Shown piece after piece: positions 50,346 through 60,119 of a DNA stretch of 64,000 nucleotides; within the stretch, counting starts at the first letter, position 1; every line of letters starts with the position of its first letter. Source of the stretch: Enterocloster asparagiformis (lineage in GTDB: Bacteria > Bacillota > Clostridia > Lachnospirales > Lachnospiraceae); the NCBI GenBank assembly GCA_018380885.1, contig JAGZSY010000027.1, forward strand, positions 1 through 64,000. Reading direction: 5' to 3'. The notes below the pieces were generated by a model. The model saw only the letters and a program-made list of their open reading frames with translations, did no database searches and was not told the DNA's origin. Position numbers and translations under genes: made by a program.

Positions 50346-50365
50346 ATAATTTCAGGAGGAGTCAT

Positions 50366-52045
50366 ATGAATTTGTCACAGGCGATTGTAGAAATTCTGAA
50401 AAAAGAGGGAGTTACGGATGTGTTCGGTATTCCGGGGGCCGGGTGCAATGCGCTTTACGCGGCTTTGGATGAGGCAAAGGACGAGATTCATCATATTACG
50501 ATGCGGCATGAAGAGTGCTGCGTCCACGCCGCGGACGGATATTACCGGGCCAGCGGGAAAATGGCGCTTGCCATCTGCACGTCCGGACCGGGAGCCACAA
50601 ACTTTACCACAGGACTTTACACCGCGAACATTGACAGCATCCCGCTCATTGCCATTACCGGCCAGGCCGTGCGCAGCCAGCTGGGAAAGGATGCCTTCCA
50701 GTGCGTTGACATCGCGTCCATCGCCAGGCCGGTGACAAAGCTGGCGGTCTGTCTGACCAACCCCAAAACAGCCGTGGACCAGGTGATCGATGCCATCAGG
50801 GCGGCGAAGAGCGGCAAACCAGGACCTGTGCTGTTAGATATTCCGCTGGATATGCAGAAGGCGGAGGTGGACTTTGACAGCAGCGCGTATACGCCGGTGG
50901 AGATTGAGAAGCCCAAGGCAAAGCCCGCCGCCTTAAGAGCCGCTCTGGATCTGCTGCTCCAGGCAAAGAACCCCATTATTCTGATGGGGGGAGGCGTTGT
51001 TTTGGCTAAGGCGGAAGCGGAACTGGTGGAATTTGCAGAGCTGATGAATATCCCGGTTGCGATTACATATATGGCGAAGGGAGCCATCGCGCCGGATCAC
51101 CCGCTGTTCGCCGGGATGCCGGGGATTCAGTGCGGGAGCCCGGCGGGAAACCGGCTGTTCTCCGAGTCCGATGTGGTGCTTGCCGTGGGCAACCGGTTTA
51201 CGGACCGCCATACGGGGGACGTGGCCGTGTACCGGGGGGACAGGAAGTTTATCCACATCAACATCGAGCGGTCCGAGATCGGTAAGATCATTGAGCCGGA
51301 TATCGGGATTGTGGCGGACGCCGGGGAGGCCATCCGCCAGCTTCTGGCGATGGCTAAGGCGCTGAATCAAAAGAGCGCTTCGGAGCGGGTGGCGGAAATA
51401 CCGGCCGTCCGGGAGAGTATGAAGCGCAAGGTGGACCAGGATACCGTGCCCATGAATCCCCACCGGGTGTTCGGCGAGATGAACCGCGCCTTTGGTCCTG
51501 AAACCATGTTTACAACCGGCTGCGGAATCACTCAGATTTGGTCCGGACAGCTTCAGGAGATCAGCCGGCCGAGAAAATACATGCCCTCCGGCGGCGCGGG
51601 CTGCCTGGGGTGGGATATTCCCGGAGCCATCGGAGCCATGGTATCGGTGCGGTGCAGGGACAAATGCGTGTGCGTGATGGGCGATTTCGGCTTTACGTTC
51701 CACGCCCAGGAGCTGGCCACCGCGGCCACCAACGGGGTGCCGCTGATTGTCTGCATCATCAACAACGCATATTTGGGCCTGATCCGCCAGAATCAGAAGT
51801 TCGCCTACGGCTATGAGTACGGCGTGGCGATGCCCGAGAATCAGGGGGATGTGGATTACGTCAAGGTGGCTCAGGGATTCAACTGCGAGGCGGAGCGGGT
51901 GTTCCAGCCGGAGGAGCTTGCGGCGGCCTTTGCGCGGGCGATTGAGTCCGCAAGGCCCTATGTGATCGACATCGTGTGCGATCCCCAGGCCCACTGTTCC
52001 ATGGGAAATGATATTCTGCATGTGAAGGAGTTTAATGCGGAATAA
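50366..52045 (+). CDS. ThDP-dependent carboligase (glyoxylate carboligase/acetolactate synthase-like)
   Basis: A 559-residue enzyme with the three usual ThDP domains: the PYR domain with RHEE (catalytic Glu49), the central domain, and the C-terminal GDF-x-NNAYLGLIRQNQ cofactor site. Segments such as DAFQCVDIASIARPVTK and GNRFTDRHTGDV resemble E. coli Gcl more than acetolactate synthases by eye. Unlike Gcl, which has Val in place of the glutamate, Glu is kept. It may make tartronate semialdehyde, acetolactate or another acyloin. GGAGG precedes the ATG. It is the first gene of a seven-gene catabolic operon. Confidence 0.85.
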   Translation: MNLSQAIVEILKKEGVTDVFGIPGAGCNALYAALDEAKDEIHHITMRHEECCVHAADGYYRASGKMALAICTSGPGATNFTTGLYTANIDSIPLIAITGQAVRSQLGKDAFQCVDIASIARPVTKLAVCLTNPKTAVDQVIDAIRAAKSGKPGPVLLDIPLDMQKAEVDFDSSAYTPVEIEKPKAKPAALRAALDLLLQAKNPIILMGGGVVLAKAEAELVEFAELMNIPVAITYMAKGAIAPDHPLFAGMPGIQCGSPAGNRLFSESDVVLAVGNRFTDRHTGDVAVYRGDRKFIHINIERSEIGKIIEPDIGIVADAGEAIRQLLAMAKALNQKSASERVAEIPAVRESMKRKVDQDTVPMNPHRVFGEMNRAFGPETMFTTGCGITQIWSGQLQEISRPRKYMPSGGAGCLGWDIPGAIGAMVSVRCRDKCVCVMGDFGFTFHAQELATAATNGVPLIVCIINNAYLGLIRQNQKFAYGYEYGVAMPENQGDVDYVKVAQGFNCEAERVFQPEELAAAFARAIESARPYVIDIVCDPQAHCSMGNDILHVKEFNAE

Positions 52046-52093
52046 AAACAGACGGCGCGGGGGAGCGCCGCCGAAAGGAGAGGGGAAACGCCT

Positions 52094-53005
52094 ATGACAA
52101 TGAAAAATGGAAATACCGGAAAAAGGAAAAATTTATTTCCGTATTTATTGATACTTCCTACGTTATGTTTCCTTGGGGTATTTTGTTTTTATCCGATGAT
52201 ACGCGGCTTTGGTTATTCCGTAACCAATTACGACCGGAGCTATCCGGGGCGCTATTCGTTTATCGGGATGAAAAATTTTGTGGAAATTTTCACGGAGGAC
52301 CGGGTATTTTTTACAGCGGTGAAAAACTCCGTGAAGTGGGTGGCGGTGGAGGTGGTGCTGCAGCTGTTTTTCGGCATGATCTTTGCGTTGATTCTGAATC
52401 AGAAGTTTAAGGGGCGCGGCCTGGTGAGGACGTTCTGCTTCGCTCCCTGGGCGGTTTCCGGGGTGCTGACCACCATGCTGTGGTTCCTGATCTACAACGA
52501 GCACATCGGCCTGCTGAACCAGGTGCTTGGACAGTTGGGGCTGGGAAGCTGGCAGAAGGCGTGGGTGCAGAACGCCGGCACCGCGTTCCGCTCCGTGGCG
52601 CTGGCGGAGCTCTGGCGGGGGATTCCATTTTTTACCATCACACTTTTGGGCGGGCTGCAGACCGTGCCCACGGAGCTGTATGAGTCGGCCAGGGTGGACG
52701 GCGGAAATGCCTGGAAGAATTTCTGGCTGATCACGCTGCCGTTTATGAAGGAGTCCATCGTATTTGCCACGCTGATGCGCTCCATCTGGGAGTTCCGCTC
52801 CGTTGACCTGATTATGACAATGACGAACGGAGGTCCGGTGAGGCGGACGCTGACGCTGCCGATCTACATGTACCAGGAGTCCATTGAGAGCGGCAAATAC
52901 GGCTACGGCGCTGCGCTGACCGTGATCCTGTTCGTGATACTGAGCTTTTACACCGTGATCTATCTGAAGGCGAATCAATTCGGAAATGGGGTGAATGACG
53001 GATGA
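52094..53005 (+). CDS. Carbohydrate ABC transporter permease (UgpA/MalF type)
   Basis: A 303-residue, six-helix permease with the EAA loop ELYESARVDGGNAWKNFWLITLP. GGAGAGG lies upstream. Its stop overlaps the next permease (ATGA). The three-gene importer has no ATPase gene of its own. Confidence 0.93.
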   Translation: MTMKNGNTGKRKNLFPYLLILPTLCFLGVFCFYPMIRGFGYSVTNYDRSYPGRYSFIGMKNFVEIFTEDRVFFTAVKNSVKWVAVEVVLQLFFGMIFALILNQKFKGRGLVRTFCFAPWAVSGVLTTMLWFLIYNEHIGLLNQVLGQLGLGSWQKAWVQNAGTAFRSVALAELWRGIPFFTITLLGGLQTVPTELYESARVDGGNAWKNFWLITLPFMKESIVFATLMRSIWEFRSVDLIMTMTNGGPVRRTLTLPIYMYQESIESGKYGYGAALTVILFVILSFYTVIYLKANQFGNGVNDG

Positions 53006-53844
53006 AACCAAAAACAAAGAGGAAGATAATACGCGTGTTAGTGCTGTGGCTCCCCATGATGATGTTTTTGATTTTTATCGGCATTCCGTTATTTTGGTCG
53101 CTCTCGCTGTCGTTCCGCCAGGGCAGCTCCATCATCAGCAAGGAGTTTCGGATTCTGCCCGTGCCGTTTACCTTGGGCAACTACTCCTACGTGTGGAACA
53201 CGGTGCGCTTATCGCGTTTCTTCAAGAACAGCCTGATCACGTCCTTCGGGGCCGTGTTTATCATCGGAATCTTTTCACTGTTCAACGGGTACGCGCTGAG
53301 CAGGTTCAACTTCCGGTTTAAGCGTCTGTTTATGGTCCTGCTCATGATGACGCAGATGGTGCCGATCATATTTAACATATCGTCCATATTTTTGATGATG
53401 ACGAAATTCAAACTGACCAACAGCCTGTTTGGCATCATTTTGCTTCACATCGCATCGGGGCTGCCTTACAACAGCCTGATGATGAAAAGCTTTATCAGCT
53501 CCATTCCCAAGGAGATCGACGAGGCCGCGGCCATCGACGGGTGCAACCGCGCTCAGATTATCGCCAAGGTGATCCTGCCGTCGGTCAAGCCGGGGTTCAC
53601 CACCGTGGTGGCTTACGCGTTTATCACCTGTTGGAACGAGTATCTTTTGTCGTATACGCTGCTTACGGACTCAAAGAAATTTCCGATTTCAGTGGGGTTA
53701 AAGTATCTGGTGGGAGAATTCAGCACGGACTACGCCTCGCTGGCGGCCGGCTGCATTATCGCTCTGATACCGCCGATTCTGCTGTTTGCCTACGTGCAGA
53801 AGCATTTGGTGTCGGGATTGAATGCAGGCGCTGTGAAGGGGTAA
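53002..53844 (+). CDS. Carbohydrate ABC transporter permease (UgpE/MalG type)
   Basis: This 280-residue partner permease has the EAA loop EIDEAAAIDGCNRAQIIAKVILP. Translation is coupled to the upstream permease. It is 42 bases from the binding-protein gene, and both are part of the operon driven from the IclR region. Confidence 0.93.
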   Translation: MKPKTKRKIIRVLVLWLPMMMFLIFIGIPLFWSLSLSFRQGSSIISKEFRILPVPFTLGNYSYVWNTVRLSRFFKNSLITSFGAVFIIGIFSLFNGYALSRFNFRFKRLFMVLLMMTQMVPIIFNISSIFLMMTKFKLTNSLFGIILLHIASGLPYNSLMMKSFISSIPKEIDEAAAIDGCNRAQIIAKVILPSVKPGFTTVVAYAFITCWNEYLLSYTLLTDSKKFPISVGLKYLVGEFSTDYASLAAGCIIALIPPILLFAYVQKHLVSGLNAGAVKG

Positions 53845-53886
53845 TGAAGCGTGCGCTGAACACATTAAAGAAGGGAGAAGAAATTT

Positions 53887-55239
53887 ATGAAGAAGTTGTG
53901 GAAACGGATCGTGGCGTTGGGGCTGATCGGCTCGCTCACAGGTCTTGCCGGCTGCGGCGGCGGGGGGAGCGGCGCGCCCAGCGCAGGGGGAGAGACGCAG
54001 CAGCAGGCTAAAACAGAACAAAAGACAATCACGCTTTGGCTGGACTTTTCAACGCCTGAGCGCGAGGCATACCTGGAGAGCACCGTGAACGCCTACATGG
54101 CGGAGCACCCGGACATCAATGTCCAGATAACCGCGCTTCCCAACAAGGCTACCGACAAGGTCCAGGTGGCCTTCGAGGCGGGGCAGGGGCCGGACATCTA
54201 TTTCTCCAGCGGCCCAGACATCACCACCTACATAAACGGCAATTACATTATCCCTCTGGACTCGTACTTCGACCAGTGGGCGGACAAGGATCTCCTGCTT
54301 CCGGCCTCCGTCGGGGATGTGCGCAAGGCCGACGTCACCGGCAAAGAGCAGCTGTGGTATCTGCCGCTGGGAACCGCGTTTTACTGTTTGTGGGTGAGAA
54401 GCGACTGGCTGAAAGAAACCGGTTCCTCCGTGGATACCTGGGAGCACCTGTTTGAGGCGGTGCCCAAGATGACGGACAAGGAGCAGGGCAGATACGGAAT
54501 TGCCATCCGCGGCGGTTCCGGCGGCTCAAAGTTTCTGGAACGGATGATGTACTCCTACTCCGGCATTATGTCCGTATTTGATGAAAATGGAGTCTGCACC
54601 ATCAACGCGCCTAAAAATGTGGAATTTGTGGAGCGCTATCTGGGAATGTACGGCAAGTATACGGCAGAGGGCGATATCAACTACGACTGGACCGAATTGT
54701 CGGCAGCCTTTGACTCTGGCTCCGCCGGGATCATTATCCACAATCTGGGATCGGCTGAGGATCACATGAAGGCATTTGACAACGATATGACAAAGTTCGA
54801 GGCCACCCCCCTTCCCGCCAATGACCAGGGAATCAACGTAACACAGCTGCAGCAGGAGGCGGGACTTTGCATCGCAGCCACCTGCAAATACCCGCAGGAA
54901 GCCTTTGACCTGGCGACCTATCTTGTGACCGGGGATTCCATCAGCCGCTACTGTGAGCTTTACGGTCTGGTTCCGGTGGACAAGCAGGTGCTGGAAACCG
55001 CCGGGTGGATCAAGGAAAAACCGTGGTATAAGCTGGCCGCCGAGCAGCTTCAGGATCCCAACGTTCAATTCTACGATTACTATCCCTGGATCACCGGCAA
55101 GGAGGAGGTCTACAAGGATATGATCACGGAGATGCAGTACGTGATGACAGGGGAAGCGACGGCCCAGGAATTCCTGGATATGTGGGCGAAAGATTTCCAA
55201 AAATGCTATGACAACTTTTACATCGAATCGAAACGCTGA
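53887..55239 (+). CDS. Extracellular carbohydrate-binding lipoprotein (SBP family 1)
   Basis: A 450-residue lipoprotein with lipobox LAGC (Cys23) and a Gly/Ser/Gln linker, then a family 1 fold starting ITLWLDFSTPEREAYLE. It supplies the two upstream permeases. GAAGGGAG precedes the ATG. The downstream genes suggest a saccharide with acidic sugars, but this is inference. Confidence 0.92.
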   Translation: MKKLWKRIVALGLIGSLTGLAGCGGGGSGAPSAGGETQQQAKTEQKTITLWLDFSTPEREAYLESTVNAYMAEHPDINVQITALPNKATDKVQVAFEAGQGPDIYFSSGPDITTYINGNYIIPLDSYFDQWADKDLLLPASVGDVRKADVTGKEQLWYLPLGTAFYCLWVRSDWLKETGSSVDTWEHLFEAVPKMTDKEQGRYGIAIRGGSGGSKFLERMMYSYSGIMSVFDENGVCTINAPKNVEFVERYLGMYGKYTAEGDINYDWTELSAAFDSGSAGIIIHNLGSAEDHMKAFDNDMTKFEATPLPANDQGINVTQLQQEAGLCIAATCKYPQEAFDLATYLVTGDSISRYCELYGLVPVDKQVLETAGWIKEKPWYKLAAEQLQDPNVQFYDYYPWITGKEEVYKDMITEMQYVMTGEATAQEFLDMWAKDFQKCYDNFYIESKR

Positions 55240-55256
55240 GACGGCGGAGGAGACCC

Positions 55257-58200
55257 ATGATCATAACGGATAAAGAAGGATTGTTGTTTTATGTGTCAGG
55301 AGAAAGCTTTGCGGCCGATTTCTCCAAGGGCTGCCCGGAACCCACCTTCTGCAAGGACGTTACGCTTGTGAAGGACTGCGACAAAACGGCGGCCATTGAG
55401 TGCGGCAATCACCAGGCGCTGGCCTGGAAAGCGCCCCACAATATCTATGCAAAGCGCGGCACGCTCTCATTTTTCTGGAGATCGCGCTACCCGGTGGGAC
55501 CGACGGAATTTCCGTTATTCCGGGTGGGATTTGCGGATCACACCAGCTGGGACGCCACATGGCTCAGAATTGATTATAACGGACACGGATTTGACGCGAT
55601 GATCACGGATATCAACCTCTCCCGGGCGCGGGTGAGCTGGCGGGAGGAACCCTTCCCGCCCCCGGACCGGTGGACGCACCTGGCTCTCAGCTGGGATCAG
55701 GACTACGGGATTCGGTTTTATGTCAATGGCAGATTCGTGGCAGAGGAAATCCGGCCGGCTGTTTACGACACCGGGCTGGATCAGTTCGGCCCCCACAGCC
55801 GTTCCGTGTCCAACTGGCGCGTGATCAACGACTTCAACTTTATCCGCGGCGGGGATATCCGGGAAATTGCCATCTACGACCGTATGCTGTCCGATGAAAA
55901 TGTGGGCCGTCTGAGCCGCAGCCAATGCCCCCAGGGCGTGGCAAGCTGCGGTGACGGGCTTATAATGGGAGGAAAAAACTGGAAAATACAGCACGGTTTC
56001 GCGGCGCCTCCGCCCTGCATCGGGGCTGTGACCAGCGTGCGCAAGGTTGAGATTCACGAGGCGTACGATTTGAAACGATGGTACTGGAAGGCCTGCGACG
56101 GAATCCGCGAAACCACCTGGCCGGGCGTTCACAACCGTTCCAGGCTGAAGGGGAGAAACGACTATTTCCAGCTCCCGGATTGGGATTGCTATTTCTCGTC
56201 CGGCAAGTCTATCGTCTTTACCGCCCCGGAGGAGCCCTACAACTGGATTGAGATTTCCGGGTCCGCCCGCGGGACGGCGGAGTATTTAGAGCAGGAAAGC
56301 AGCGAATTAAAAAGTGAGCGGCTGTTTGTCAGAACGCCGGAGCAGGACCGCACGGTTCACCGGATCGCCACGCATTTCGGCGGGAAAATCCGCTTTACCA
56401 ACGAGGAGGCGGAGGAGCCCATTGGAGATTTCTCTCTGTTTTGCGTGGGAACAGGGGAGGCGCCGGAGGGAAGGCGCCGGGAAGTCTATTATCCGCGGGC
56501 TGCCGGCAAAGCGCTCTCAGCCAGGGAGCAGGAGCTGGCGGACTTTATCCGGGGGCGTTATCTGCCCGAAGAGCGCAATCTGCTTTTGGCGGGGCCGCAG
56601 CCGGAGACGCAGCGGACCGAAGAGGGGCAGGCGTCAGCAGCCTTTTATCAGATCATCATTCCCTACGAGGCGGACGAGACCTTGGGGCTGGACGGAGTCG
56701 AGGTGCTGATCCCGCCGGACGAGCAGGGAAATGGGCACTGCTTTTCCGTGCAGGTGAAAGATCCGCTGTGGTATTACCGGAACCTGATGCAGTTCACGTT
56801 CCAGGTCAACGGCTCGGGAAACCGCCTCTGGCTGGATACCAGGGACCGCATTCTGCCGAAGGACCGCTGCCTGTATGTAACCGTGGCCTGCGGCGACGGC
56901 GGATTCCGCCTGAGTCAGCTTCTGAACTGGAAATTTACGCTGGTGTACAAGAGCCGTGAGAGCGCGAAGGCGGAGCACTGCGCGGACCGGTTCACACAGA
57001 TTCGGGACCTGTACGGCCACATGGTGGAGGAGGCTCCCAACCGCTCTGAGTACAATATGTTTAACCGGTTTTCCAGGGACGTGGAGGATCTCATGCGCGT
57101 GGACCCGGATCACATACCCGGAAAGTACTATCAATACGAAAAATATCTGCTGGTAAATGGGAAGAGCACCCACGTGGCGGTGAAATATCCCGGGGACGGG
57201 CAGGCGCAGAGCAGGGAATACGACCCGGGCTACCGCACGGACGCCGTGCCGGAGGGGATTCCGCCCTGGGCCTACAAGCAGATTGAATTTTTAAAGAAAT
57301 ATAAGTATGTGATCAACTGGTACATTGACCACCGGCAGATTGCCAACGGGGAGTTCGGCGGCGGACTGTCCGACGACGGGGATTTCACTTCCTGCTGGGT
57401 CGGGCTGACCCTGATGGGCTGCAATCCGCAAAAGGTGCTGGAATCCCTGGAGCGCTGCAACGACGCGTTCTACGAGCAGGGGATGTTCACCAACGGGCTC
57501 TGTTCCATTCAGGCGGACGAGCTACACAGCGCGGAGGAGGGGATCATTTCCCTGGCCCAGTGCTGCATGGCGGACTACGGCAGCCCGAAGTTTTTGGAGC
57601 GGGCCATGGAGAACGCGCGGGCGGGGTTCTGGCTCACCGGGATCAACCCGGCGGGACACCGGCATTTTAAGAGCAGCTATTTCAGCGGTTCCAAAATGGC
57701 GCTGGAGGAGCCGTGGGGCTGTCAGCAGTCCCTCAGCGGCTTAGCCCTCTGTCCAAGCTGGTATGTGGCGCGTTTTAACCGCAATCCCAAGGCGATGCAG
57801 CTTTTGACCGAGCTGGCGGACGGCCTGGCCGCCCATTATAACCCGGAGGAAAAGATCATCTACGGGCAGATTCGCTTTTCGGACGACAGCGCGTGCAAAC
57901 CATATTTTTCCAATCGCTCCAGAGGGGACTTGTTCACCCTTTACCCTGCGTACCGCCTGACCGGCGACCGGAGATACTATGACATTCTGGAGGAGAAATA
58001 CAAGGAGATCGACATCTCGTACGTGACCAGGATGAACGAGTGGGAGGCGGAAAGCGCCGCTCATATCGACAAGGACGCGGTGGCCGCTGAGTACGACCGG
58101 CGCTGTTATGTGGCTGGCATTCGGCAGTATTATAATACGGAAGGATCGCCATGGATTGACCGGGTGGAGATCAAGTACCAGGAGATTCAGTACGACCGCC

Positions 58201-58880
58201 TGGCTGGAATCGGCTACGAGCGGCGCTATGTGGTGTATCCCAGAAACAGGGTGGCCTGGCGATTTGAACGGGAAAATGACGATGAGCGGATCGCGGTGCT
58301 CTCGCCGGTGGCGCTGGACGACCGCCTGAAGCTGATTATCTGCAACATCAGCCGCTCCGACGTGGAGGCGGATCTGATGGGAGGGGAGATTCTCTCCGGA
58401 TTGTGGAGCTATGAGCTGGGGATCGATGAGAACGACGACGATATTCCGGAGCAGCTGCTGGCGAGCGGATCGTGCCAGTGGAGGCGGGCGGAGCCGATCC
58501 GGCTGAAGCTGCCGGCGGGCAGGACCTGCGTGTTGAATATGCGGCTTGAGGAGGCGGGGGAGGTTGTTGAGAACCGCTGCGACTTGGGAATCTGCCGGGA
58601 GGATGTGCGCCGGTACGCCCACGGGCTGAACGTGAGGGTGCACTCTCTGGGACATGAAAATTCTCCGGCCGCAAAGATCGCGCTGAAGGCCCCCTCCGGG
58701 GAGATCGTCCGGCTTGCGGATATTCCGCCCATGGAGGCTCCGGCGGATTTGTATCCCAGAACCTGGGACGTGATTTTCCCGGTGTACGACATCGCAGATT
58801 TGAGCGGTTATACGGTGGAAATTGATCCGTTTTCCCAGCTGGAGGAGATCACCCGCCGTAACAACAGCGTGCGGCTGTAA
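55257..58880 (+). CDS. Large cytoplasmic LamG plus alpha-toroid protein, candidate new polysaccharide-active enzyme
   Basis: This 1207-residue protein has no signal peptide or membrane helix. Residues about 65-215 look like a LamG/concanavalin-like beta-sandwich (GTLSFFWRSRYP; WTHLALSWDQDYGIRFYVNGR; IREIAIYDRMLSDENVGRLS). Residues about 670-910 look like an (alpha/alpha) toroid (INWYIDHRQIANGEFGGGL; EEPWGCQQSLSGLALCPSW; LYPAYRLTGDRRYYDILEE), a fold shared by glycoside hydrolases and polysaccharide lyases. The C-terminus (about 955-1207) seems beta-rich. I place it in no named CAZy family. Being cytoplasmic behind an importer, it may cleave imported oligosaccharides. GGAGGAG precedes the ATG. 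Confidence 0.7.
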   Translation: MIITDKEGLLFYVSGESFAADFSKGCPEPTFCKDVTLVKDCDKTAAIECGNHQALAWKAPHNIYAKRGTLSFFWRSRYPVGPTEFPLFRVGFADHTSWDATWLRIDYNGHGFDAMITDINLSRARVSWREEPFPPPDRWTHLALSWDQDYGIRFYVNGRFVAEEIRPAVYDTGLDQFGPHSRSVSNWRVINDFNFIRGGDIREIAIYDRMLSDENVGRLSRSQCPQGVASCGDGLIMGGKNWKIQHGFAAPPPCIGAVTSVRKVEIHEAYDLKRWYWKACDGIRETTWPGVHNRSRLKGRNDYFQLPDWDCYFSSGKSIVFTAPEEPYNWIEISGSARGTAEYLEQESSELKSERLFVRTPEQDRTVHRIATHFGGKIRFTNEEAEEPIGDFSLFCVGTGEAPEGRRREVYYPRAAGKALSAREQELADFIRGRYLPEERNLLLAGPQPETQRTEEGQASAAFYQIIIPYEADETLGLDGVEVLIPPDEQGNGHCFSVQVKDPLWYYRNLMQFTFQVNGSGNRLWLDTRDRILPKDRCLYVTVACGDGGFRLSQLLNWKFTLVYKSRESAKAEHCADRFTQIRDLYGHMVEEAPNRSEYNMFNRFSRDVEDLMRVDPDHIPGKYYQYEKYLLVNGKSTHVAVKYPGDGQAQSREYDPGYRTDAVPEGIPPWAYKQIEFLKKYKYVINWYIDHRQIANGEFGGGLSDDGDFTSCWVGLTLMGCNPQKVLESLERCNDAFYEQGMFTNGLCSIQADELHSAEEGIISLAQCCMADYGSPKFLERAMENARAGFWLTGINPAGHRHFKSSYFSGSKMALEEPWGCQQSLSGLALCPSWYVARFNRNPKAMQLLTELADGLAAHYNPEEKIIYGQIRFSDDSACKPYFSNRSRGDLFTLYPAYRLTGDRRYYDILEEKYKEIDISYVTRMNEWEAESAAHIDKDAVAAEYDRRCYVAGIRQYYNTEGSPWIDRVEIKYQEIQYDRLAGIGYERRYVVYPRNRVAWRFERENDDERIAVLSPVALDDRLKLIICNISRSDVEADLMGGEILSGLWSYELGIDENDDDIPEQLLASGSCQWRRAEPIRLKLPAGRTCVLNMRLEEAGEVVENRCDLGICREDVRRYAHGLNVRVHSLGHENSPAAKIALKAPSGEIVRLADIPPMEAPADLYPRTWDVIFPVYDIADLSGYTVEIDPFSQLEEITRRNNSVRL

Positions 58881-58897
58881 ACGAGAAAGGATTTGTC

Positions 58898-60103
58898 ATG
58901 TATCAGATTCATGAAGATTTTAAACCCTATCAGGCTCCGGACCGGGAGGCGCTTCTGCGGGCCGGCCGGGCGAGGGTGCTAAAGCCCTGGAAGTCGGCCG
59001 AACCGGTTTGGATCGCGCGGATTGAGCTTCTGCGAAGCCGCACGGAATGGATGGTAAAGACCACGTCAGTTTGCGGACTGGTAGGAATCAGCGTGTCCAA
59101 CGAACGCCTGCAGTACGTGTATCCCATATTGGAAAAGCTGATCGCTCCCTGGTTTGTGGGAAAGGACGCCCGGAATATCGAGGAGCTGATCGAAGAGGTT
59201 TACGTTTACAAGAATAATTACAAGCTGGCGGGGCTGGCCTACTATATTGCGCTTTCCGCGGTGGAGCTGAGTCTGCTGGATATGCTGGCCAAGGCGGAGC
59301 AGGTTTCACTGGGCGCCTTGTTCGGGGAGCGGCAGAGGGAGCGCGTCAACCTCTATATTGCCAGCGGGAACCGCGGTACGACTGCGGACGAGGAGCTGGA
59401 GATACTGGCAAAGCGGGTGGAGCAGGCCGGGGCCAGGGCGATCAAGTTCAAGATCGGCGGGCGCATGAGCCACAACCGGGATTCGTTGGCTGGACGCAGC
59501 GAGGCGTTGATCTACAAAGCGCGGGAATTCTTTGGCGACCGGATGATTATCCATGCGGACGGAAACGGCTCCTACGATGTGCAGACCGCGGTCCGCTATG
59601 GGCGGATGCTGGAGGAGATCAATGCCTATTTTTACGAGGAGCCATGCCCCTTTGACGATCTGGAGGGCACCCGGAGGGCTGCCCAGGAGCTTGATATTCC
59701 CCTGGCATTCGGCGAGCAGGAGACCAGCATGAGGCGGTTTGAATGGCTGATCTGGAATCACGGCGCGGATGTGCTGCAGCCGGATATCCTATACAACGGA
59801 GGCCTGATCCGCACCACGCGGGTGGCGCGGATGGCCCAGTGCGCGGGTTTGACGGTCACGCCCCATGTGTCCACCGGGTTTGGTTTTGTGTATATTCTGC
59901 ATTTCTCCTCCTACACGCCCAACGTGGGCATGTATCAGGAGTGCAAGGAAGGATTCGGGATGGCGTGCGATTTGCTGGACGGTCATCTTGAGATGAAAGA
60001 CGGCTGTATATCCATTCCGGATACAATCGGCGTGGGGATTGACTGCAGGCACCCGCGGATACAGGAGGCAGAGACCGTATGCTGTGTCAGCAGCGGCGTA
60101 TAA
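58898..60103 (+). CDS. Enolase-superfamily acid-sugar dehydratase (mandelate racemase subgroup)
   Basis: The 401-residue enzyme keeps the entire mandelate racemase active site with its exact spacing: KxK at 183/185, metal ligands D221, E247 and E273, and the dyad D296-H323. From D221 on, the distances between these residues equal those in mandelate racemase. Most members with this set dehydrate aldonates or uronates to 2-keto-3-deoxy acids. It follows the LamG-toroid gene by 17 bases, which suggests it acts on the released acid sugar. AGAAAGG precedes the ATG. Confidence 0.9.
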   Translation: MYQIHEDFKPYQAPDREALLRAGRARVLKPWKSAEPVWIARIELLRSRTEWMVKTTSVCGLVGISVSNERLQYVYPILEKLIAPWFVGKDARNIEELIEEVYVYKNNYKLAGLAYYIALSAVELSLLDMLAKAEQVSLGALFGERQRERVNLYIASGNRGTTADEELEILAKRVEQAGARAIKFKIGGRMSHNRDSLAGRSEALIYKAREFFGDRMIIHADGNGSYDVQTAVRYGRMLEEINAYFYEEPCPFDDLEGTRRAAQELDIPLAFGEQETSMRRFEWLIWNHGADVLQPDILYNGGLIRTTRVARMAQCAGLTVTPHVSTGFGFVYILHFSSYTPNVGMYQECKEGFGMACDLLDGHLEMKDGCISIPDTIGVGIDCRHPRIQEAETVCCVSSGV

Positions 60104-60119
60104 AATGGAGAGGTGAAAA

